DNA of 64,000 nucleotides from Gloeophyllum trabeum ATCC 11539 (GCF_000344685.1 NW_006920414.1:1358677-1422676), one strand, 5' to 3'. Shown: positions 36,139-49,450, counted from the stretch's first letter. Numbers and translations are program-made. Notes: generated by a model from the sequence alone, not told the origin.

Positions 36139-36991
36139 CTAGATTCCGATACCATATATATCAATAGGCTCTGGGATGGGCTCTTCCTCTTTTATCTCCG
36201 CTCTGGGAACGACAGGAGAAGGTCGAGCTGGCGCGGTTGGAACGAACCGTGCACCTTCTGTCAATCCGGCCGTCCTCCTCGTCGGTATGATCCTGCCTAC
36301 ACGCAAATTACTTGTCAGCTATGTTCGGAACCTCGGATTGTTCACAACTCACCGAGACTCTTCAACCTATCGTATCCCTGTAACCGGGTCCTATCCACGT
36401 CTGGATCAATCGACGTCCCTTCGTCCAAGGCAACAAAGTCTATCCTGTGCTCGCGAAGAAAGTCCTCGCTCACAGTCCATGGCGCGTCCTCCAGGACTTC
36501 GTCTACCCAGCGACAGTGCCGTATAACCTCATATCTCTCCAAATGCGGCAGTGTCACAGGGTAGTCATACTGGTGACAGAGCTCGTCCCCGAAAACTCCG
36601 ACTATCAGATGGACGGAGGGGAACGATAGCTTTGCTTGGCGTAACTGCAGAGCGTGGCTATACCGCGAGAGTCAGTGCCTCTATTCTGTCGAGTACCTCG
36701 CCGTACTTGCCCTGCATGGAAGCCGTCAAATACACCATCGACGTATATCTTCATAGTTCTCCGGTCGGCATTATCCCGCTCCTGACCCGCTGAAGAAGCC
36801 CCGAGCGCTTTCTGTACGTATGCTTGTATATCTTCCGCGCTCAATGTGGTTGTCTTCAGCCTCTGTCTAGCCAGCTCTGTCGGTGGAGGTTCAGACACGT
36901 CGCGGGATGCCACGTGGCCGAGGTCATCGATGCTAGATTCCAATGATCTTGGGCCGTTCGAGATAATGTCATAGTCCAAGTCATCGCTCAT
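36139..36991 (-). CDS. CTP:phosphocholine cytidylyltransferase-like protein (divergent)
   Basis: About 250 aa. The N-terminus (MSDDLDYDIISNGPRSLESS) precedes the nucleotidyltransferase core: IYVDGVFDGFHAG, then HALQLRQAK, HLIVGVFGDELCHQYDYPVT and YEVIRHCRWVDEVLEDAPW. This is the CCT family of phosphatidylcholine synthesis (Kennedy pathway). The HxGH motif is complete only if a 53-bp GC-AG intron (36710-36658, donor GCAAGT) is removed; the GT alternative gives HAGQ and breaks the frame. After a second, GT-AG intron the protein reads GRIIPTRRTAGLTEGARF, where the family has RTEGxSTS, and it soon ends in IPEPIDIYGIGI. The lipid-binding amphipathic helix is missing. It may be a specialised or weakened paralogue. 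Confidence 0.85.
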
Positions 36992-37363
36992 CACAGACGC
37001 AGCGTAGGCTTGCGTTGTAAGTACCATGGTGGTCGCCGTGGATATGAGCTATTGGTTTGCTCGCAGGCACGGGGTATCCCCACAAACTTAAGTCCGCAGA
37101 TGGGGACAAACAGGCGCACACATCCAGAGGACAGCACTCGTCAAATTCGAGCAACGCTATACCGAGCCCATCAGATTGCTCTGGACTTACACGCCTCACC
37201 CTCCACGATGCTGTGCATATTGCTGTTGCCCTGGATCTGGCGAATATTCTTACAGTATCGTAGTCCCATCAGTATCTCATGCTCAATGCCCGTTTCGCGA
37301 TCCTTAGGCATCGCAATATCACTATAACGCTTGCGAGCCTCGATATCAGAGCGTTATAGATAC

Positions 37364-40088
37364 CTACATGATTCCTCCGTGCGCTTCCCTCATGTGTGTA
37401 TAGACACCGCCGGCTGTATCCTCGTCGGCAAAGGTCTTCATACATACCCAACATATATGAGTCTTGCAGCGGATGCATGTCATATGATTGCAACCCCCAT
37501 TTTTCTCCATATCAACACCGCATTTGGGACAGGGCCGGACATCATGAGCTTCCCGCCACTTCTGGAATGCGTCCAGACCTCCCGAGGAATTATCGCGATG
37601 TTCAGCGCAGGTGAGCCCCTCGTGGAACTCGACGTGGCAAGCTGGGCATATGCGGTTGAGGCATGCGGGGCATCGCAATACTGTTCCATCCTTGGCTGGT
37701 CGATATATCACTGGGCAGTCTGGTGTTGGACAGTAGCGAAATTCCTGGGTGTGCGCGTTTATATGACCTGTCAGCGAGGATTCGAGAAGTTTCGTTTCAT
37801 CCTCGGGAGAAAGGAGATCTCGTATGACGTTCAACGGGATGGTATGCTGGCAAGAACGGCTTGGGTTGGTGTTGACCTCCGTAACGCATGCGAGTCGCAC
37901 GGGCGAGGCATCAGCAGACGATCGTAGGAGGTGCTGCAAGCACGAAGTGCAATAAGAATGGCCGCACGGCAACATGGTCGGCTCCGTGACCTCGCAGAAG
38001 CATATTGGACAGCTGCTGGCTGAAGTCGCAGCTGGGATGTTCTTGGTCGCCCGCATCAGAACAATGGCTCTCCGGACTCGGTCTACCTCCTCTGGGCTTC
38101 CATGGACGGTGAGAGTACGTGCGACAACGTCAAGGACGACAACTTGAACGCCGGTTGTTTCCCGCAAAGCCTTCATGCCACCGGTTATAAGCAGCCTCAG
38201 CTCGTCTTTGCCTAGGTCGAGGACGTGCCTCATTGCTTGTACCTCCTTCAGTTTGTTGAAAACCGCGGTTCTGGCGACATCTCTGCTAGTAGAGGAGCCA
38301 CAGAGATTAACAGACCTTGCCCGTTTGTTACATTTCGCAAAACTCCTAGCAACTCCGTTCAGGGTCGACAGGAATTCCGTGCCCTCCGAGGAGAGGAAGA
38401 AATCGTCCCACACTGACTTCCCGTCGGAAGCCAGAACTTCGCCTTGAAGCATCGTCTCCACGGCTATTTTGGCTCTTCCGAGAGCCTTTGCATCAGAGGA
38501 ATAGATCCGGATGCACACGGGATCGACCGCACGGCCTTCGTTGTCCGCCTCGTAGTACCTGATTTTGCAGTCGGCATGCTGGTCGGATAGCGCAACGAGG
38601 TCATCTCTTAAGGCCATAAATTGTTTCCATGGTGGAAGATATTTGAGAGAATAGATGAGCTCCGACCAGAGAGGACTGCCGAGCATCTTTTGCGGCGTGT
38701 TGTTTAATTTTTCAGCGGCAGCGGCAGCTGCCTCTGGTGTGCAGAACTGGCCGAAGGCCTTCAGCTTGGTGGGACGTGGGCCCGATGGCACCAAGTCGAA
38801 TGACTCCAAAGGCCCAAATTTCGACAGCTCATCGCGTACGTGCTGAATGCCCGTGCTCCTGCCATAGCTGGCCCTTCCGAGCGTGACTGACGCAGCGTTG
38901 CACCACCGCTGGATATCTTCTGCTCTGACATTTGGGGGGAGACCCTTGATCTCGATCGAGAATGAGGAAGTCTGTCTGCGTTTCGGTGACTGGCATTGCA
39001 CAAGAACTTGGCGCCCATCGAATATGCTATGATGCAACCTTTTCGCCTCAGACATCGCTTTGTGGAGGACAGAATAATGCGCCCATGCCACTAGGTGGGG
39101 CGCGAACCAACTGACTTTGACCTTGCGGCACAACAGAGCGGCTGAGCCTGTCTCAACCGCGGTGAGGTCGAGCCGAGCAGCTAGCTCTCTTCCCATAAAA
39201 AGGGTACCGTTGACATTCTCCAGGGCAGCGCATGCAGAAGCGCAGTCCGCGAAGTCGATTCGAGCCGTAGCAAAAGTGGCGGCCGGTGCCGTGTCGACAT
39301 TCACAGCACACAGATCCCCGAAAGCCTTCGTCAGCTCGATCACGTCCGGCGATATGCTGCCCAGGGGAAGATTGGTTATGATTATGCGAGGAGACTCGAA
39401 AGCGGTGTTGATCTGCTGCACGAACGCCCCAGGCCCGAAGGTCACTTGTGAGCCCAGGATGGTGCGCTTAGCAGTGGTGGAGACTTTAGAATATTCTTCC
39501 TGCCAACGAATACAGTGCAGTTGAGCACAATGGATAGTTTTTTGTGAGGGGACATACAGGCGTCAGGGCGAGCACGTCGACAGGTACGTCCACCGGCGTA
39601 CAGGACTCTACAGCTGCTATATCGTCTCCAGAGGGCCCCCCCGGACTTGCGACCGCTGAACCCATATTACTGTCGATGTTTATCTGGTTCGATCTGTTGA
39701 GCGCGTGTGAACTATAACCGTCCTGTGCGATGGCCGTCTGTACATGAGGAAAGGGACAAGCTCCCCCTTTGGCGCAGTTGCCTCGATTAAAGAATTTGCA
39801 TGGCCCGAAGGTCGACGACTTGACGAAAGAAGCTGGAGGTCCTTTCTTTTCGAGTCCCCCGCGGTTAACGGGACATGGTATGTGTGCATTGCGGCATTGA
39901 CTCCCGTACCGACAGGACCCAAGGCCGTAAAACACACATGCCTTTTGCAAATGATGATTTTGTGGCTGCACCGACTGCTGCGCGGATCGAGGGTGATAAA
40001 ATCGGCAATGATCACCATTCGTGCACCTATGCTGAAGAAAGAATTTGCAGACTGGCGGCGAAATGCTTGGGGAGATCGATGTTTGCAT
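37364..40088 (-). CDS. RBR E3 ubiquitin ligase with CCCH zinc fingers and RRM-like region
   Basis: Start ATG 40088 (MQTSISPSISPP); the longer frame begins with GTG. CCCH fingers follow: CKFFLQHRCTNGDHCRFYH, CVFYGLGSCRYGSQCRNAH and CKFFNRGNCAKGGACPFPH. After an intron (GTATGT to TGGCAG) an RRM-like fold starts (RIIITNLPLGSISPDVIELT). A second RNA-binding-like region (FSIEIKGLPPNVRAEDIQRW) and a KH-like segment come before the catalytic part: RING1 (CPICFCEVTEPTMLPCGHSY), BRcat (YCPTPDCPVIYRP ... CPACLNRICPACHVEFHEG) and Rcat (CPKCGVDMEKNGGCNHMTC). The Cys of GGCNHMTC would be the HECT-like thioester site. RNA-binding plus RBR domains suggest an RNA-linked ubiquitin ligase; the target is unknown. 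Confidence 0.9.
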
Positions 40089-40731
40089 AGCTGTAGCTGG
40101 CAAGGGATGGGGAGACACGTGTTTGCGGGTCTACATTTCCGCAGCCTCGCAGGCGCTGAAGCTGAAGCTTCGAGGTCGAACTTTTGAGACACTCGGGATG
40201 CCATACATGCCGACGTGACCTCACGCTGATCCCCGTATTCCCCAAAACAAGGTATCAATGGGTACAGCTAGGACGCATTGCCAATGAACGAGCTCTGCAA
40301 CTGTCTGAATGTACATCTGGTGTGGTCAAGAGGTCATAGCTACTCGGACGATCAGACAATCACGCGTGAGATCTGGCACGCACGTCAACCCGAAGTATGT
40401 GAACTTGGACGGCGAATCCAATTGTAAGGCGCACCAGTAGGTATGCGTGGCGGCAATATTTTGGGAAACCTAGGACAACCTCATGACCTTTTGCATCCGC
40501 ACCAGTGCAAGATCGGCGGAGGTAACCGTTCAACGTCGAATGTTTAGTTTAGCTAAGGATTGTGGAACGAAATTGTGGCCTCAACGGTCACTGTGAAATT
40601 TGCTTATGTAATTTGGAAACAGTACTTTCGATCACTTGACAGTTGCTCGCAACACCAAGCCCTACCGATCTAGCATCCATCTTGCTCAAATACATTATAT
40701 ATTCACCTGTCTCGCTTTCAATACATCCAGC
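40089..40731. other. Divergent intergenic region between the RBR gene and TMA16
   Basis: This 643-bp region lies between two outward-facing starts. No coding signal is accepted. An in-frame ATG at 40636 lies upstream of the TMA16 start, but the family N-terminus begins at 40732. Confidence 0.4.
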
Positions 40732-41501
40732 ATGGGTAACGTGAAACCTGCGCCAGCCGCATCAGGGAAGAAGGAAAAGATCTTTCATCCTCAGTCACGG
40801 AAAGCCGCTCAAATAACGAGGACCCAACTTCGAAAAAATAAGCTCGTGGAGGCATCTAACAAGAGATCCCGCAAGTACCACGCAGAAAGTAAGCTTAGGT
40901 CTACAAAAATTACCTCTGATCTGACACGACGTCCCTCAGCGGACTTCTATGGGTTTTGGTATCATGCTATGCCTCCGGTTGGGGAGACTTTGACTCTGCA
41001 AACCATACACACCCTGATAGCTGATGTATGGCTGGTTCGCCATGATGCCGAGCTCGATTCTGAAAGGGCTGCCCGGCGCAAGGGTCGACCCAAGAGTACA
41101 CGGGAACAGCAACTGGAGGATATAAAGTTGCGTGAAGCAGAGGAGTACCGGACAGGCATGGGTATGTCACTTGCTGTTCACCGGCGGCGGTAAATGAGAA
41201 GCAAACCTTACGCCGGCCCACTCTAGAAATACCAGACCTCACTCATAAGACGAATGTCGGGCTGTTCCGCAGATGGGATCAAAAAGAAATCGCTTTCACG
41301 CAGCTGCTCCGACACATCCGGGTGTCGAGCACGAAACCCGATGTTGCGTCTGTCTCTCGGCCAGGAAAGCACCCGTCCCTGATCGAGGAGAATCAGCCAG
41401 GGGCGGACCAGCCGATGGACGTCGCTACCGAAGACTTGATATTGACGGAACCTCCCACACGGTTCGCGAGTACTATGATGACGATGGATGAGCCCATGTA
41501 A
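40732..41501 (+). CDS. TMA16: Translation machinery-associated protein 16
   Basis: Small basic protein associated with pre-60S ribosomal particles. It starts MGNVKPAPAASGKKEKIFHP, then SRKAAQITRTQLRKNKLVEA, FYGFWYHAMPP and LIADVWLVRHDAELDSERAA. One intron (GTATGT donor; acceptor TCTAG) joins MEIPDLTHKTNVGLFRRWDQ with the correct phase. The C-terminus is acidic-polar and ends MTMDEPM. Total about 235 aa, as expected for the family. It converges with the kinase gene, whose stop lies about 120 bp away. Confidence 0.92.
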
Positions 41502-41622
41502 CGTTGCGTGTTCAACTGCATAGACACCTAGTAAATGACAATATATGGAATAGTACAAAACTAATGGTAAGAGAAGCCGTATCGTAGGTACTCATCAATA
41601 ATGCAAGAGTATGCACAGGGAA

Positions 41623-44207
41623 TTACATGTTGTAGACAGCCTCAGCGTAACCTACGCCGGGACTAAACCCAGAGCTAGGCAAGGAGAGCGGTAGGGATGG
41701 CCTTGGGGCATCGAGATCCCACTCCCTCCTCAGACGGTTGTACATCATCCGGAAGCTCGACAAAGCACCCTTCTCCTGGATCAGATTTAATGAGATGGTG
41801 AATCCTGCCACGGCTTGAGCATCCGAAGGTTTCCGGACCTCTACGCGGAATTGAACAGCTCTGGGCCCCTCAATCATTCCCGCTGGATCCCTCGTTTCTT
41901 CCAGCCGGCATTTAAGGACGTCCAAACCATCCGCTGCCCGAAAATGCGTGACCTGGATACCCATGCCCATTAGTAACTTGCGGCATTCCTCGCGAGTATT
42001 GTAGACGTCCGCCATGGAGAGAAGCCGATAGTTTGCGGGTTTGAATTTGAAGATGTGACCGAACCATCGCCTTGTAGGAGAGAACGAAGATGGGGTCGGG
42101 GGGAAATAAGAGTCATCAGAGAAGGCTGGCGAGACAGGACTTAAACCCGGGCTCAGACCAGCACTCCTCCGTTTCTTCAACTTGGAAGGTCGGTTCACGA
42201 CTGGTTCGATGATCTGAACATGCCTATCGGACAGAGGAGACCTCCCACTTCCGTCCATAGAAACGGGTGTCAGCAGAGATTTGAGCAACGGCGTCGTCGT
42301 TGGAGGGAATCGAGGGAACTGGACGTCTTCAGGGGTGATCAACACATAGTTCTCATCCTCCTCCGCGGATGGCGTCAGGATGAGGGGAGGGGGTCGATGT
42401 CTCACTTTCTTTGGAGTGGATTGCTCCTTCACGCCGTTAAACCTAGCAATTTGGTGAACTCCATCAGGGATAAGTATCTCTGCAGAACTGCCATCCACGT
42501 ACGTGGGATCTTCGTGACATACTAGACCATTCTCTACGAAACGACTGCTGATAGGAGTTGGCGGCGGCACCAAGGGGGGCCGAGCGGGGATAGGCCTAAT
42601 AGTGGGACCCATAGAGGACAAACAAGCTTGCGCAGCCAAAGAACTATTTGATGACCTTTCTTGAGAGGCGAGGTCCATCTCATTCAGGTGATTCACGATT
42701 TGTCGGAAGAAGTCTTGCATTTTCTCGTCCGAGGCGCCAGGCGGTTTCACCGTTGATGCCTCTGCGCGCTCAGATACATTCAAATACGACTCCTTTGACG
42801 CATCGGAGGATCCAGACATGTTCGCACCCAGGAAAGGGCCAGAAGGAGAGGGCGTCGGTGAGTGCAAGACTATCTCAGGACTATCACTTTGATCTGGGTT
42901 AGCTTCAGAAACCATCTTCAAAGGATTTCCTTGCCCAAGATTCATGGGCCGGGACCTTGTCCGAGGTAAGGCAGATTTCCTTGGTGTTGCAGACGTGGTC
43001 TTCCCCTTAGAGCGAGGCTTCGGGGAAGAACTATCCTCATCCTCTGGATCGTAGTCTTCCAAATGTTTGGCTCGGTACTGGATAAGAAGGTGATACACGC
43101 CTTTCTCCCAGGTAGCGTCTTGTGAGGTCAGGTGTCGGATAATTTCATCCTCAGGGATGTCATTCCAGAGTGTGCGTAGGTTCGCAAGTATATCAGGGTC
43201 GACGTCGTCTGCGTTACCTATGGGTGAAGACATATGTTCTATGCTTTGTATGTCGAACCTAGTAGCCCTCGGTTCCACGAGTTTATAGAAGGGATGTTCG
43301 AGAATCTGCGCCATGGTGATGCGCTTCGCAGGGTCCTTCTCTAGCATTCTCGAGATGACGTCCTTCGCCAGGGGATCGAAAGAACCAGGCATCGTGAATT
43401 TACCAATCTTGACTTTCGCAAGAAGAGTACCAAGGTCGTCGTCATCAAAAGGGAGTCTGCCAGCAAGCAAAGCATAGAGAATGACGCCACAAGACCAGAT
43501 GTCCGAAGCAAACCCGTTATAGGATTTGCCCATGATAACTTCCGGGGCTGCGTAGTGAGGGCTACCGCAAGCAGTCTGGAGCAGGCCTTGAGCTCCGCTA
43601 CTCTGCCAAGCGGCCATGCCAAAGTCAGCTACCTTGATCCTTTTGTCCTTGTCAAGCAGCAGATTTTCGGGCTTGAGGTCTCGATGAGCGATGTTGAATC
43701 GATGACAGTAGTCGACCGCAGAGATGACCTGCTGGAAATAGTCTAGAGCCTCTGAAGTAGACATTTTGCCTTTGTCGCAAAGATATTCAAACAGTTCGCC
43801 TCCTTCGACGTATTCCAGGATCAGATACAATTCGTTGGATGTTTCCCAGACATCGTAGAGCCGCAGTATGTTGGGGTGGTCGATCAGCTTCATGATAACT
43901 ATTTCCCGTTCAATAGCAAGTAGTATCCGTTCTGCGTCATTTTCTAGGTTTTCCAGGGACATCCGCGACTCGAGAATCGAAGTCTTAGAGACGATCTTCA
44001 CCGCCGCGTACTGCCCTGTCCGCGAATGTCGCGCAATGCGGACGCGTCCTTCTCTGAGAATAAGCGACCGTAAAACATAGACAGCAGCAGGCTCTGACCT
44101 GAACTTCCTTTACCGATGACTCGACCGATCTTCCATGACCCAATCATTCTAGGATCATCGTCCTTCGCTTTCCTCCGCGGGATACTAGGCGGGTCATTGT
44201 CTGACAT
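41623..44207 (-). CDS. Nim1/Gin4/Kcc4-type Ser/Thr protein kinase
   Basis: About 845 aa. Exon 1 (from ATG 44207) carries MIGSWKIGRVIGKGSS. It joins exon 2 in phase to complete the P-loop (GKGSSGRVRIARH) and VAIK-like AAVKIVSK. The catalytic loop is AHRDLKPENLLL, the metal site VADFGMA, then CGSPHYAAPEV. The kinase domain is followed by a UBA-like linker, a long Ser/Pro-rich region and a C-terminal KA1-like domain (about 42050-41690: FKFKPANYRLLSMADVYN). This architecture fits the septin/mitotic-entry kinases Gin4, Kcc4, Hsl1 and fission yeast Cdr1/Cdr2, which link cell size and morphogenesis to Cdk1. Which of these is the orthologue is not resolved. Its start faces LIG4 across about 290 bp. 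Confidence 0.9.
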
Positions 44208-44501
44208 AAGTGTTCCTCTGTGAGCAATAGAGCTGAATTGTGGGGTGAATAATGCCGTCTCAGAAGAGACGCACTATAGTAGGGCAGCTCGAAGTCCGGA
44301 GATTCTCGTCAACGAGCTGGTTTTAACCTGGTTTGCGCTGCCGCAGGCTGGACGCGTCTCGCCCATTCCCGTCATGTGATCGTCGCCCTCACCGCGATGC
44401 TCTCACGCTCCAGGTGCCACATTTCGCGTTCGCCGTTTACCGGCACGGCTCCTTCAACGCCACATTGTCAGAGCCGACCGGGCTCATATTCATTCTAAAC
44501 C

Positions 44502-47500
44502 ATGCAGCAACCTACACCAGCACCGTCTTCTCCGCCCTTATCCCCTGCGCCTGACACGACCGAGTCAAAGGCTGAAGAAAAGGAAAAGCCACCGGTCGAG
44601 AATGTTGGAAGTACACCATTCAGTGTGCTAACTGCACTGTTCGAGAAGCTTCAGAATGAGAGGAAGCCTGAGAAGAGACGGAAGATGTTGGATAGCTGGT
44701 TCGATGTGCGTAGTGGCGTGGCCTGTAGCAATGTACCTTACAGCTAACGTGAGTGGCATGTAACAGCATTGGCGGAAGGAGATCGGCTACAATCTGTTTC
44801 CTGTCCTCCGGCTAATACTACCCCAGGCAAGTCATACGTTCCATGTACTAAAGGGCCTAGTTGACTTCTGAATAGAAAGATCGCGAACGCGCTATGTACG
44901 GACTGAAGGAGAAGAATCTTGCTAAGATCTACATCAAACTCATTCCATTGGGTACCAAAGACCCTGATGCAATCCGCTTGCTAAATTGGAAGAGGCCGTC
45001 AGACAAGGATGTGGGTATCCATGCCTTCCAGGCTATGGTCCAGGCTGATCCGCTCCGAGGGTAGAAAGCATCTGGAGATTTCCCCAGCGTGCTATACGAA
45101 ATTGTTAGCAAAAGGTCCTCTGTCATAGAGAGCTCCCTGACGGTTGATGAGCTGAATGATATACTCGACGAGCTATCCCTGCATTCGGGCAGCCAGTAGG
45201 ATTTACGTGGTTACACTGTCGATGACATGCTCACCCTGCGTCCCAGCTCTGCACAACTCCAAATTCTGAAGCGTGTTTATAACCAGTGTACTCCCGAAGA
45301 TCAGCGATGGATTGTGCGCATAATCCTTAAAGGTATACTATGTTACTCGACATACCGCAATCTACCTTGATTCATCCCGACATATAGACATGCAGATCAA
45401 TATCAAGGAGACCACAGTCTTTGCAGTGTTCCATCCGGACGCTCAGGACCTATATAATACTTGTTCAGACCTCAAGAAAGTGGCTTGGGACCTCTGGGAT
45501 CCTAAGTATCGGTTGGGGGACCAGGTAGAACTTGCCCCAACGAAGTCATGAGGTTCAGCAGAACTGACCGCTTTCAGGAAAAAACCATACAACTGTTTCG
45601 CGCATTTGCGCCCATGCTGTGTAAGCGTCCGACCAACAGGATCGAAGAATCCGTGAAGGAAATGCAAGGGCGGACCTTCTATATTGAGGAGAAGCTTGAC
45701 GGGGAGCGTATTCAGTTGCACAAGCGAGGGAACCAATTCTGGTATTGCTCTAGGTATGACACCTGTCATTACCACTTGGCTGTGACGAACTGTACTCTAG
45801 AAAAGGCAAGGACTATACCTACCTTTACGGCAAGCATGTTGGAACGAAAGGGACTCTGACTGATGCCATTGCTAAGGCTTTCGACGAGCGGGTGGATGAG
45901 TGCGTTCAATGATCTTGCATCTGCTCATTTACCTCACGGGAGCCGGCAGGATTATTTTGGATGGGGAAATGCTCGTCTGGGACCCTGTGTCGGAGAGACA
46001 TCTCCCATTCGGGACGTTAAAGACTCATGCTGGGAGTGAGTGGAATTAGTCAACAGCAATGTTCACAAACTTTAACGCAACGCCCAGATAAATCCGATGA
46101 TAAGGACAGGCCCGGACCGTGCTGTAAGTCGTTTGCTTATGTCGTGCACGTAACCCGTGTGGGCTGCTAATATATGTCCCTCATCAGTCAAAGTATTCGA
46201 TCTCTTATATCTTAATGGCATGTCCTTGCTTGGCAAGTCCTGCAAATTTCGGAAGCGGAACCTCCGGTCGTGCTTCAAGGAAATCCCAGGCAAGCTCGAA
46301 ATCATTACAGAATGGGAGGGTAAGACCGCGAAAGATGTAAGGACCCGGATGGAGCAGGTTATGGCGAATAGGGGAGAAGGCTTGATTTTGAAGCATCCTG
46401 ATTCGGAATATGTTCTCAACGGACGGAATAAGGACTGGATCAAAGTAAGGAAACTTGTTACCCTATTCCCCAGTGCTCATCTGTCGCGAACAGGTAAAGC
46501 CCGAATACATGGTGTGTATCTCCGGCTGAGAATCTCCCCCGTCTGTGCTGCTAATCTATCTGCCAGGACAACATGGGCGAAACGGTGGATGTCCTAGTAA
46601 TAGGTAGGTCACGGCCTTCACCATATGCAGTTACGCTAAAGCTATATGCCCTTAAGCGGGGAATTACGGATCGGGCTGGCGCGCTAACGGTGTCTCCACT
46701 TTAATCTGCGGCGTTCTGGATGACAGGCACCGCAACGACGAGGATGACGAGCCGAAGTACTACGTAGTCCCTTGTACCGGGCTATCAGCTAACTGACGTT
46801 TGCATCGATCAGATACAGCTCATTTGTTCGTATAGGCTCTGGCTTGTCTTACGGAGATTATGTCTGGATCAGATCGAAGCCTTGGAAAGTATGGGACAAA
46901 AAATCCCCTCCCAGCTTCTTCCGAACATCAAGGAAAGGACAGGAGGATAAGGGTGATGTCTATCTTGAGCCCCAAGAGTAAGTTGCCCACTTCATGAACA
47001 TGCAAGTCTTGCACTTTACTTCGATTCCCGGTATCAGTTCGTTTATTCTGAAGGTGAAGGCAGCAGAGATCACACCATCTGGTACTTCTGTTGTGTTTTC
47101 ATGCTGGTCCAAGCTAATTGCACGAGCAGATCAGTATCATTTGGGCTATACTATGCGCTTTCCACGTGCGCTCCAAATACGCGACGATCTGTCTATCGCG
47201 GATTGCATGACAGCAAGTGGTATGGTGCCTCCCGATGAGACCTCATGCGCAACTGAACGCGCTGAATTTGCCAGCTATATTTGAGGCCCTCCGGTCTGAG
47301 AAGAAAAGAAAGATGGACGACGAGGAACAGTCAGTATGCAGACTTATGGGTGTTCTGTCCTTGATCAACAGTACCTTACGTCAGGAAAACTAAGAAGAAG
47401 CGGAAAACCACTTTCAAGAAGGTGCTAAATGTTCTCATACAATTTAAATCGTAAAGCTTACAAAGAACTGCAGCCAACACTCATGCCCGAATACAAAGGG

Positions 47501-49129
47501 CATGACCTCAAGGAAGTAGAAGTAGTGTCTGACGTTTTTGAAGGAATGACATTCAGTTTGTGCTTTCTCGCGTTTCGGATGCTTTACATACTTACAGCTC
47601 TTCCATAGTGGTGGCTTCTGATCCCAAGTCAAGGAGGGGTGAAGAGGACAAGAAAGACCTTCTGAAACTGTTGGTGGTCATCCTGTCACACATATTCCGG
47701 CCTTTGAACTTCGCTACAGAATCAAGGCTCACGGTGGCAACTGCGTTCAGACAGTCGGGAGACGCCGCGATGTCCTACTTATCTATGGCGGGACCACGAC
47801 TCGTGAGCTGCATCCTCAATATCAAGATATCTGCTCCGAGTGATTATTCGACAGCCTATGATCTGAGTCTATTAATTAAGAAAGACACTCATGACATACT
47901 CAAACCACAATGGATCCGGGACTCGATAACTATAGGAGAACCAGCACCCTTTCACAAGCGGTAATATCACCCATTCACAATTGCTTAACCAGGCTGATAC
48001 CAGAAGCAGGTACTATTTTTATGCGACGCCAGATCGTAAAGAGACCCATGAGTACAGAGAAGGAGAATCATTGAATACTGAGAGCGCCGATGCTCAGTCG
48101 TTAGACACTGTATCCGATGTCAAGTCTCCCGCACCCCCGGAATCGAAAGGGGAAAGCCCAGCCAGCGACTGGTTCAAAGTCGATAAACCTATCGAGCAGG
48201 AGGACAATACTTTGGATGAGGAGTCTGAAACTGAAGTTGATGATGACTCAGATAACGCCGACGTCAATCTCGAAGAAGACGATGATGACTGGCTGAAAGT
48301 TGAATCCAAAGCTGGAACAGATGCGGCGGATGACATGGTACGTGCTGGCGAGATTACAATAACATGATGTCCGTTACGAAGCTTTGGCATTGCATAGTCC
48401 CAGCTTGATATCTCTGATCTTCCGAAGGTAACGGAAGCTCATCTCGTGCATGAACGTATGTGACCCTTATTGCTGCAGGGTGTTCAAGTGGCCTTGGGAG
48501 TCTCACAGTCGCAGCCTGAGAACCAGGACCAGGGTAGTACCGCCCGCATGGGTGAAGACGACGCAGCCATGGAATATGACCAAGAGAGGATATTCAGGCA
48601 TCTGTGGGTGTCATCATGTATCCTGCAATTCAGGACAGGCTTTGATTTCTTACAGGTGTTTCTATCTGGACACTCCCGAGAACGCTCGCGCTCACGGATT
48701 CGCATTGAGATCAACCAAACACGAGCAGCAAATCACTTCGAAGTACGTCTGACGCTTCCGCTACTTCCTGAACTGGAGGATAACAGAATTTCATCTTAGG
48801 TTCGAGGAGGTAAAAAAGCTGATCCTCGATAATGGCGGAAAAATAGTCGATCTCGATGACCCCAAGCTGACCCATATCGTGATTGATAAACGCGACGATA
48901 GCCGGCGAGTAGAACTCATGAAGCGCACATCTGAGTAAGCTACCAGAGGATAATTTTGCATTGCATGCGTCTGAAGTTCGGTGACAGACCGAAGCACAGG
49001 CGTCTAGTCATCGGAGAATACATCCAGGCTTGCCTCGATGAAGGAACCTTGTTGGATGAAGACGGTATGATCCTGTCCGCAGTCTTTTCCGATGTCTCTA
49101 ACATTGGCTTCTCAGAATTTATGCCCTGA
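44502..49129 (+). CDS. LIG4: DNA ligase IV (NHEJ ligase)
   Basis: ATP-dependent ligase that, with an XRCC4/Lif1 partner, seals double-strand breaks in non-homologous end joining. The DNA-binding domain covers SVLTALFEKLQNERKPEKRR through LYEIVSKRSSVIESSLTVDE and YNQCTPEDQRWIVRIILK. The adenylation motif I is EEKLDGERIQLHKR near 45690 (Lys nucleophile). Next are IILDGEMLVWDP, VFDLLYLNGMSLL, GEGLILKHPDSEY and DWIKVK. The OB fold is followed by two BRCT regions (DVFEGMTF onward; last one near 48600-49129), with an acidic linker (DNTLDEESETEVDDDSD) between them. Apparent stops near 45062 and 45197 fall inside introns, the second with a GTAGGA donor, and the frame is kept. There are more than ten introns. 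Confidence 0.92.
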
Positions 49130-49450
49130 ATATTCTTCGCTCTACCTACTTACTATCTATCTGCTACTTGTTGTATTATTACTGTAAAGCAGTCCAGTTC
49201 CCCAAAGCACTTACTGGTACACGACTTCCATCTGCACGGGATATAATAACACAACAAGAGGAGCAGATCCGATCGAATAAAAAGGAACACAATACCAGGA
49301 AATCGTCAATGATCATTTGAAAATCGTGCACAGGAAATATGAAACAGTTGACAGGCTAGATACTGATACTCTTACATCCAGACAAAAGATCAAGAAGTAG
49401 ATACTTACAGATAAGAAGGGCGGTGGTATAGGTGTCTCTGAAGAAGGGGA

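Noticed and set aside
44880..45320. Apparent in-frame stops in DNA ligase IV
   Set aside because: Both fall inside GT-AG introns; splicing restores the conserved sequence, so the gene is not a pseudogene here.
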